Assembly: GCA_934100165.1 (NCBI GenBank) | Contig: CAKOPN010000002.1 | Coordinates: 62,001 to 126,000 of the forward strand | From: an uncultured Bacilli bacterium | GTDB lineage: Bacteria > Bacillota_I > Bacilli_A > RF39 > UBA660 | Direction: 5' to 3' | Length of the DNA: 64,000 nt | Shown: positions 58,938 to 64,000 of the stretch, piece by piece | Numbering within the stretch: position 1 is the first letter of the stretch | How the letters are laid out: each line of letters begins with the position of its first letter | Notes under the pieces: generated by a model | Seen by the model: only the letters and a program-made list of their open reading frames with translations | Told to the model about the DNA's origin: nothing | The model's database searches: none | Position numbers and translations under genes: made by a program

Positions 58938-59147
58938 AGTTATTCGGTTGTGATAAATAAAAGTAGCTATTGTAATTAGAAGAAGAGAGAACATGGTTGG
59001 TGTAAATGTTCCAATTACAGAAGTGAAGATACATATTTTGAACTGAAACGTAAATCTTGCGTTAAAAGATTAGAGAGTATAATAAACCTATTATAAAGTA
59101 AGATGGTACCGCGATTTTTTCGTTCTTACATTATAATAGGTTTTTGT
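58938..59147 (+). ncRNA. T-box leader, tyrosine-specific
   Basis: Stem I has AGAGAG and the distal-loop GGTGTAA. The specifier TAC (Tyr) is at 59030-59032, followed by A. The T-box core AAGATGGTACCGCG lies at 59100-59113. The terminator pairs AAACCTATTATAA (from 59083) with TTATAATAGGTTT and ends in a T-run. Uncharged tRNA-Tyr should induce tyrS. Confidence 0.95.
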
Positions 59148-59163
59148 TTTAGGAGGAAAGATT

Positions 59164-60393
59164 ATGACATTTTTTGAAGAATTAAAATGGCGTGGACTTG
59201 TTAAAGATATTTCTAGTCCAGAAATTGAAAATAAGATAAATAATGAGAAGGTAACTTTTTACTGGGGAACTGATCCTACTGCAGATAGTTTGCATTTAGG
59301 ACATTATTCTTCACTTGTTACTGCAAAACGTCTTGCTAAGATGGGACATCATCCAATACTTTTGGTAGGGGGAGCAACAGGTCTTATTGGAGATCCTAGA
59401 CCAACTGCAGAACGTGAAATTATCTCTTATGAGAAAGTACTTCACAATTTGGAAGGTATTAGAAGTCAAGTTGACAGAATACTTGAAGGAAAAGCAGAGA
59501 TTGTAAATAATTATGACTGGACTAAAGATATCAGTTTTCTTGAATTTTTAAGAGATGTTGGTAAGTATATAAATGTTAACTATATGCTTGATAAAGATAT
59601 TATTAAAAGAAGACTTGACAGCGGAATTACATATGCAGAATTTTCATATACGCTTTTACAAGGCAATGACTTTTTACATCTTTTTCAAGATAAAAATTGT
59701 ACATTCCAGGTTGCAGGAAGCGATCAATGGGGTAATATAACTACTGGTATTGAGTTAATAAAGAAGAAAATAGGGAAGGAAGCTTATGGATTTACTATGC
59801 CACTTATTCTTGATAAGTTTGGACACAAATTTGGTAAGAGTGAAGGCAATGCATTGTGGTTAGATAAAAACAAAACTTCACCTTATGAAATGTATCAATA
59901 TTTACTTAATACTGATGATTCAAAAGTTATTGAATACTTAAAAGTATTTACTTTCCTTTCAAAAGAAGAAATTGACTTATTAGAAGAAAAACAAAAAGCA
60001 CATCCAGAATTAAGGGAAGCTCAAAAAACTCTTGCTAATGAAATAATTACAGATATTCATGGTAAAGAAGAGCTGGAGAGGGCAATTGCTATGACTAATG
60101 CATTCTTTAGTGGAGATGTAACAAGTTTAACTAAGGATGAAATTGAAGAAGTCTTTAGAGGAATGAACAAAGAAAAACTTGAGAGTGATATTAACATAGT
60201 AGATTTACTTGTAGATAAAAAGATTTGTTCTAGTAAAAGAGAAGCACGTGAATTTATATCTTCAGGTACAATTAGCGTTAATGGTAGAAAAGTTGAAAGC
60301 TTGGATGAAGTCATTACTAAAGACTTAGCAATTGAAGAGAAGTATATAATTGTTAAAAGAGGAAAGAAAAAATATTTTCTTCTAGAATATTAA
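59164..60393 (+). CDS. tyrS: Tyrosyl-tRNA synthetase
   Basis: The 409-residue class I enzyme has H-L-G-H near residue 47 (HIGH), the KMSKS equivalent K-F-G-K-S near residue 222, and a C-terminal S4 RNA-binding domain (about 340-405). The Q-G-N-D-F tyrosine-pocket segment near residue 175 is present. AGGAGG precedes the ATG. Expression is controlled by the Tyr T-box just upstream. Confidence 0.97.
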   Translation: MTFFEELKWRGLVKDISSPEIENKINNEKVTFYWGTDPTADSLHLGHYSSLVTAKRLAKMGHHPILLVGGATGLIGDPRPTAEREIISYEKVLHNLEGIRSQVDRILEGKAEIVNNYDWTKDISFLEFLRDVGKYINVNYMLDKDIIKRRLDSGITYAEFSYTLLQGNDFLHLFQDKNCTFQVAGSDQWGNITTGIELIKKKIGKEAYGFTMPLILDKFGHKFGKSEGNALWLDKNKTSPYEMYQYLLNTDDSKVIEYLKVFTFLSKEEIDLLEEKQKAHPELREAQKTLANEIITDIHGKEELERAIAMTNAFFSGDVTSLTKDEIEEVFRGMNKEKLESDINIVDLLVDKKICSSKREAREFISSGTISVNGRKVESLDEVITKDLAIEEKYIIVKRGKKKYFLLEY

Positions 60394-60399
60394 AAAATT

Positions 60400-60427
60400 A
60401 AAAGCCATCTTTGTAATGGCTTTTTTG
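60400..60427 (+). terminator. Rho-independent terminator after tyrS
   Basis: The stem AAAAGCCAT/ATGGCTTTT with a 7-base loop is followed by T6. Confidence 0.85.
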
Positions 60428-60442
60428 TAAATAATTAGGCAT

Positions 60443-60470
60443 AAAAAAACTTGGATTTTCCAAGTTTTTT
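60443..60470 (-). terminator. Rho-independent terminator of rpsD
   Basis: The perfect stem AAAAAACTTGGA/TCCAAGTTTTTT can work on both strands. Confidence 0.88.
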
Positions 60471-60474
60471 CTTA

Positions 60475-61077
60475 TTATCTGTTATAGAATTCAACGATTA
60501 GTGATTCGTCGATATCAGCATTTAATTCTCCTCTTTCAGGCATTCTTACATAAATACCTTCAAGTTTGTTTTCATCAAATGTAACGAATTCTACTCTTGA
60601 TACGATTTTTTCTAGTGATTCTTTAACAACTTTCATGTCTTTAGAATTATCTTTTAATGAAATAGTTGAACCAACTTTTACTCTGTATGATGGGATGTCA
60701 ACTTTCTTTCCATCTACTAAGATATGTCCATGATTAACAAGTTGTCTTGCTCCTCTTCTAGTAGTTGCAAAACCTAAACGATAAACTAAGTTATCAAGTC
60801 TTGATTCAAGAAGTTTTAAGAAGTTTTCACCATGAATACCTTTCATTTTTCCAGCTTCATTGAATGTTTTCTTGAATTGTTTTTCACTTAAACCATACAT
60901 GAATCTTACTTTTTGTTTTTCTTTTAATTGAACACCATAGTTTGATAATTTAGCTTTACGATCTTTACCATGTTGTCCAGGTCCATATGGACGTTTTGCA
61001 ATTTCCTTTCCACTTTCTAGAAGTGACATACCAACTCTACGAGCTTGTTTGTAACTAGAACCAGTGTATCTTGACAT
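60475..61077 (-). CDS. rpsD: 30S ribosomal protein S4
   Basis: The 200-residue protein has the canonical start S-R-Y-T-G and R-P-Y-G-P-G-Q-H-G near residue 32. The S4 RNA-binding domain at about 90-155 includes [10 protein letters not shown] and [10 protein letters not shown]. It is a primary 16S rRNA-binding protein and, in Bacilli, represses its own mRNA. AAGGAGG precedes the ATG. A 160-nt leader follows its promoter. Confidence 0.97.
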   Translation of the reverse strand: MSRYTGSSYKQARRVGMSLLESGKEIAKRPYGPGQHGKDRKAKLSNYGVQLKEKQKVRFMYGLSEKQFKKTFNEAGKMKGIHGENFLKLLESRLDNLVYRLGFATTRRGARQLVNHGHILVDGKKVDIPSYRVKVGSTISLKDNSKDMKVVKESLEKIVSRVEFVTFDENKLEGIYVRMPERGELNADIDESLIVEFYNR

Positions 61078-61237
61078 TTTTACTTCCTCCTTTATTTATT
61101 TTACATAAACAAAAGACTATAGAACACTTCTTAGGGAGTTTATTTTAATACTTTCGCTTAAAACAGCTAAAATAAGTTACTTATAAACTTAATAAACACA
61201 TTAAAAAGCATTACTATATGAGCTGTTTGAATATGCA
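61078..61237 (-). ncRNA. Probable S4-binding autoregulatory leader of rpsD
   Basis: The leader is about 160 nt. An 8-bp long-range stem pairs AAACAGCT (61228-61221 on the minus strand) with AGCTGTTT (61168-61161), enclosing an internal hairpin, and structured sequence with CTCCCTAAG lies between it and the ribosome-binding site. Bacillus rpsD leaders of similar length are bound by S4 through a pseudoknot. The assignment rests on position and the long-range stem; no covariation can be tested here. Confidence 0.55.
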
Positions 61238-61243
61238 ATAAGA

Positions 61244-61272
61244 ATTATATATTAAAAGTCTTGATAAGTCAA
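61244..61272 (-). promoter_or_regulatory. Sigma-A promoter of rpsD
   Basis: On the minus strand TTGACT (61272-61267), 17-bp spacer, TATAAT (61249-61244). Confidence 0.88.
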
Positions 61273-61326
61273 ATAAAAGTTTTTTGCTATTTAGAATAAA
61301 AAAATTGTAGAAAACTTCATTTTATG

Positions 61327-61335
61327 TGATAGAAT
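61327..61335 (+). promoter_or_regulatory. Extended -10 promoter of ezrA
   Basis: TGaTAGAAT, with TTGTAG as a weak -35 at 61305 (19-bp spacer). Confidence 0.45.
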
Positions 61336-61365
61336 ATTATTACAAGATAAAAAGAGGTGATTTCG

Positions 61366-63084
61366 TTGGGAGACCTTACTCTGTTAATTGTGTCCTATGC
61401 AATTATAGCAATTGTCTTAATAGCAGTTGTTCTTGGAATGATAAAAAAACAAAGACATAATTCATATAAAAAAGAATTAGAACTTTTAGATAGAGAAAAA
61501 AATGAAATAGAAAGTGCTCCAGTAGTATCCGAGCTTGCTAAACTCGAAACAATTGTTAAAAACGATAAAATGGAGGAAAAGTACAAATCGTGGTTTAACT
61601 CTTTTGAACACATAAAAAATGATTCTATTCCTAAAATCAATGATATGATTATTGACCTTGATTTGTATATTGAGAAAAACGACTATAAAGAGTATCAAAT
61701 AAATGTTGCTAAAACAGAACTTGCTATTTACAAGGCTAAAATGGCTACTGATAATCTTTTAGATGAAATAAGGGAGATTAACCTTAGTGAGGAAAAGTAT
61801 AGAAAGATAGTTACTAAACTAAAAAGTAAATATCGTGAGTTATTAGCATCATTTGAAGAGAAAAAAGCTTTATATGAAGACATTGCAAATGTAATAGAAC
61901 TTCAGTTTGAAAATATAGAAAAGAGATTTCAAGATTTTGAAGATTATATGGAAAAAAGTGATTATCAGGAAGTATTCCATATTGTTAAAGGAATAGACAT
62001 AATGATAGATCACATGGGTATTGTTATAAATGAAGTTCCAGATTTAGTACTTCTTGCAAATAAACTTATTCCAAAGAGAATAGAACAAATAACAGAAGTA
62101 TATGAACAAATGGAAAAGGAAAATTACCCACTTTCACATTTAAAAATAGAATATAACGTAGAAGAATCGTTGAAAAATGTTAACTCTATTATAGATAGAA
62201 TAAAAGTTTTGAATCTAGAAAATTGTATGTTTGAACTTAAAACAATGCTTGAATATTTAGATTCTTTATTTAATGAGTTTGAACTTGAAAAAAATGCTAG
62301 AAAAAATTATGTAGAAACAAAGGAAATATTTGATAAAAAACTTGATAAGATTTTGTCTATCATTAGTGATATTTATCTTCAAATAGATGACATTAAAAAT
62401 ATGTATGATTTAACTGAAAAAGATGTAAAGACTATTGATGATGTTAACACTAAGGTAAATACTTTAAATATGGAGTATGATAATACTGTTAGAAAACTTG
62501 AGGAAAAAACTTTACCTTATTCAGCAGCTTATGATAGTTTGGAAAGTTACTTAAACATATTAAAAAATATTGAGGATGAACTTGATATTGCTCTTAAAAA
62601 TCTTGGAAATATGTATGAAGATGAAGAAAGAGCGCGTGAGCAATTAGATGAAATACAAGAACTTTTAAAGCAGTCTAAAGCTATAATAAGAAGTTATAAA
62701 CTTCCAATTGTTTCAAATAATTATTTTGTTGAACTTGAGGAAGCAAATGATGCAATACTTGAAATTATTAAAGAACTTGAAAAGAAGCCAATAACAATTA
62801 AAACTTTGAATACTAGAGTTGATACTGCAAGGGATTTGGTACTTAAACTTTTTAATACAACTAGAAATATGGTTAAACTTGCTAAGACAGTAGAATCATT
62901 AATTATTTATGGAAATAGATATAGAAGTGATAATTCTGTTATTGATTCTGGTTTAAATAGAGCGCAAATGTTATTTTATAAAGGAGAATACAGAAAGGCA
63001 CTTGACTTTGCTATTGTTACTATCGAAAAGGTTGATAACAATATAAAAGAGAAAGTTGGTGATATCTTTGAAAAGGCTATCTAA
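61366..63084 (+). CDS. ezrA: Septation ring formation regulator EzrA
   Basis: TTG 61366 is chosen; the GTG at 61357 overlaps the AAAGAGGTG ribosome-binding site. The 572-residue protein has an outside-facing short N-terminus, one membrane helix (about 4-26) and five long coiled-coil segments, with length and layout as in Bacillus EzrA (562 residues). It binds FtsZ and tethers or restrains Z-ring assembly. The next gene overlaps its end. Confidence 0.9.
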   Translation: MGDLTLLIVSYAIIAIVLIAVVLGMIKKQRHNSYKKELELLDREKNEIESAPVVSELAKLETIVKNDKMEEKYKSWFNSFEHIKNDSIPKINDMIIDLDLYIEKNDYKEYQINVAKTELAIYKAKMATDNLLDEIREINLSEEKYRKIVTKLKSKYRELLASFEEKKALYEDIANVIELQFENIEKRFQDFEDYMEKSDYQEVFHIVKGIDIMIDHMGIVINEVPDLVLLANKLIPKRIEQITEVYEQMEKENYPLSHLKIEYNVEESLKNVNSIIDRIKVLNLENCMFELKTMLEYLDSLFNEFELEKNARKNYVETKEIFDKKLDKILSIISDIYLQIDDIKNMYDLTEKDVKTIDDVNTKVNTLNMEYDNTVRKLEEKTLPYSAAYDSLESYLNILKNIEDELDIALKNLGNMYEDEERAREQLDEIQELLKQSKAIIRSYKLPIVSNNYFVELEEANDAILEIIKELEKKPITIKTLNTRVDTARDLVLKLFNTTRNMVKLAKTVESLIIYGNRYRSDNSVIDSGLNRAQMLFYKGEYRKALDFAIVTIEKVDNNIKEKVGDIFEKAI

Positions 63085-63688
63085 GCGTGGTATTGGTGGA
63101 GTTGAACTAATGGTAATTCTATGTTTACTTTTAGTTCTTTTTGCTATTGTTTCTAAAGTTATTATTGATAATGAAAAGAATGGTAATTTTTCTTCATTTA
63201 AGAAACTTGCAGATAACTTTGCATATAAAACAAGTTTTTATAAAGATGCTTATGAAAGAGCTGATGATACATATTATCTTCATTATTTAGTTAAATCTAA
63301 CTATATAGATGATGTTGTAAGTCCTTTCGATCATGAAAAGTGTAATGAGTACACATCATATGTTAAATATGCTGGTAGTAGCAAGTTTGTTTATCTTGAA
63401 TGTGGTGAATATTTAATAACTGGAGATTATGATGATAGTTATACTGTCTATAAGATTTCTCCTTGGTCAACTTCTATTGTTGGTGGAGAAAAGGAAACAC
63501 TATATAATTATTTGAAAAATGGTAATGAAGTTATAGATCATTATGTTAATTCATTAGAACTTATTGATATTTACAATAAAAATGAAGGTAAAAATATTAA
63601 AAACATTAAATATGTTAATGATTCTGATACTAAACTTATTTCATCTGTTTTTCGAAGACAGAAAGATGTTATTAAAGTAATAGATTAA
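63068..63688 (+). CDS. Prepilin-like membrane protein behind ezrA
   Basis: TTG 63068 with GGTGAT upstream is the likeliest start (TTG 63056 and GTG 63059 are alternatives), all within the ezrA end. The N-terminus reads S-K-R-G-I-G-G-V-E-L-M-V, followed by an uninterrupted hydrophobic helix. This gives a basic residue, Gly at the cleavage site and Glu at +5, the pattern of type IV prepilins. The ~206-residue rest is a Tyr/Asp-rich outer domain with a C-N-E and E-C-G cysteine pair that may form a disulfide. A role beside the division apparatus or as a pseudopilin is possible. Confidence 0.6.
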   Translation: MKRLSKRGIGGVELMVILCLLLVLFAIVSKVIIDNEKNGNFSSFKKLADNFAYKTSFYKDAYERADDTYYLHYLVKSNYIDDVVSPFDHEKCNEYTSYVKYAGSSKFVYLECGEYLITGDYDDSYTVYKISPWSTSIVGGEKETLYNYLKNGNEVIDHYVNSLELIDIYNKNEGKNIKNIKYVNDSDTKLISSVFRRQKDVIKVID

Positions 63689-63714
63689 AAAGAGTGATTT
63701 ATCACTTTTTTTTT
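63688..63714 (+). terminator. Rho-independent terminator
   Basis: The stem AGTGAT/ATCACT with A-run and T9 run follows the prepilin-like gene. Confidence 0.85.
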
Positions 63715-63722
63715 GATATAAT
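63714..63722 (+). promoter_or_regulatory. Extended -10 promoter of ftsY
   Basis: TGaTATAAT directly after the terminator T-run, 18 bp before the ftsY ATG. Confidence 0.5.
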
Positions 63723-63740
63723 GGTTATGGTGATGGTTAA

Positions 63741-64000
63741 ATGGGATTATTTGATAAAATAAAGAAGATATTTAAAAGAGAAGAAAAAGATGAAAATGAA
63801 GAAATCTTAGAAAAAGAAAATTTAAAAGAAATTGATATAGAACCTGAAAGCAGTAATGACGACAACTTACAGAAAAGTGATACAGGGATACACTTTGATA
63901 AAGAAGAAAATACAAAAGCTGATAAAAAACAAGATGCTGAAGCTGAAAAGAAAAGTGTTAAAGTGTATGAGAAAGGTCTTACTAAAACAAGAGAAAATTT
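63741..64000 (+). CDS. ftsY: Signal recognition particle receptor FtsY, 3' truncated by window edge
   Basis: The ATG follows GGTGATGG. The 86 visible residues start with the amphipathic membrane-targeting segment M-G-L-F-D-K-I-K-K-I-F, then an acidic low-complexity A domain, and reach Y-E-K-G-L-T-K-T-R-E-N, which is the first helix of the FtsY NG domain. The GTPase part lies beyond the edge. FtsY docks SRP-ribosome complexes at the membrane. Confidence 0.88.
   Translation, partial: MGLFDKIKKIFKREEKDENEEILEKENLKEIDIEPESSNDDNLQKSDTGIHFDKEENTKADKKQDAEAEKKSVKVYEKGLTKTREN

Noticed and set aside
1..64000. UGA recoding (Mycoplasma-like genetic code)
   Set aside because: Trp is encoded by TGG in conserved positions, and TGA acts as a stop, for example at the end of nrdG and of the 11282 gene.
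1..64000. CRISPR arrays, insertion sequences, prophage or integron remnants
   Set aside because: No regularly spaced direct repeats other than protein-coding ones, and no transposase, integrase or phage structural genes were seen.

Overview
The window is very AT-rich DNA (clearly below 35% G+C by eye) from a low-GC Gram-positive bacterium of the class Bacilli, most likely an uncultured anaerobic, spore-forming gut lineage. EzrA, the DnaB-type helicase-loading protein, ScpA/ScpB, the YmfF/YmfH pair, YtxG/YtxH-like proteins and three T-box leaders point to Bacilli. Sigma-G and two CotZ-type coat proteins indicate endospore formation. A class III (oxygen-sensitive) ribonucleotide reductase indicates anaerobic growth. 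The standard genetic code is used. No phage, insertion sequence or CRISPR array was seen, and the gene order is mostly housekeeping operons.

Layout. 1-4.2 kb: type VII-secretion (WXG100) locus with the end of a large Ser/Thr-rich secreted protein, two WXG100 proteins, a membrane protein with Ca-binding-like loops, and a pilin-like/C39-like cysteine peptidase fusion. 4.3-7.7 kb: calcium P-type ATPase and MscS channel. 8.1-11.2 kb: class III ribonucleotide reductase in which the glycyl-radical loop is a separate 56-residue gene, followed by the activase nrdG. 11.3-15.2 kb: second WXG100 locus, ending in a protein with 27-residue repeats. 15.3-17.3 kb: unknown gene and dnaB. 17.4-24.2 kb: surface polysaccharide genes (pyruvyl transferase, GT14-like transferase, DHHW/MBOAT O-acylation pair), interrupted by a serine T-box operon made of an alarmone-hydrolase-like HD gene and serS. 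24.4-33.9 kb: two large proteins of unknown function, galE, a zinc-ribbon membrane protein, sigG and a glycolipid glycosyltransferase. 33.9-36.2 kb: a RodA/FtsW gene and two CotZ-like genes on the minus strand, with a small Sm-like protein gene on the plus strand. 36.3-40.4 kb: scpA, scpB and two flavoproteins. 40.4-41.3 kb: a Sir2 gene broken by one frameshift, and tRNA-Leu(CAA). 41.6-45.8 kb: the ymfF/ymfH pair, a DUF4186 gene and membrane proteins. 45.9-49.2 kb: Ile T-box and a type 2 ileS. 49.3-53.3 kb: acetyltransferase, membrane protein, and a ClpB-like AAA+ ATPase with a huge disordered tail. 53.3-57.3 kb: a small Asn/Cys-rich protein, trmB, and a lipoprotein/FtsY-like/YtxG/YtxH operon plus pncC. 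57.4-64 kb: a serine hydrolase, Tyr T-box and tyrS, rpsD with a probable S4 leader, ezrA, a prepilin-like protein, and the start of ftsY.

How the genes work together. The window joins cell-envelope and division functions (rodA/ftsW, ezrA, scpAB, ftsY, glycolipid and polysaccharide genes), translation genes controlled by tRNA charging (serS, ileS, tyrS), anaerobic dNTP synthesis, and two sets of genes for small secreted WXG100 proteins and their partners. No EssC-type ATPase is visible, so the secretion machine must lie elsewhere. Most transcription units begin at an extended -10 promoter (TGnTATAAT) and end at short hairpins with T-runs. The most unusual items are the stand-alone glycyl-radical subunit, the alarmone-hydrolase-like gene inside the serS T-box operon, the GIHH-type IleRS2, and the AAA+ protein with a repeated tail motif.
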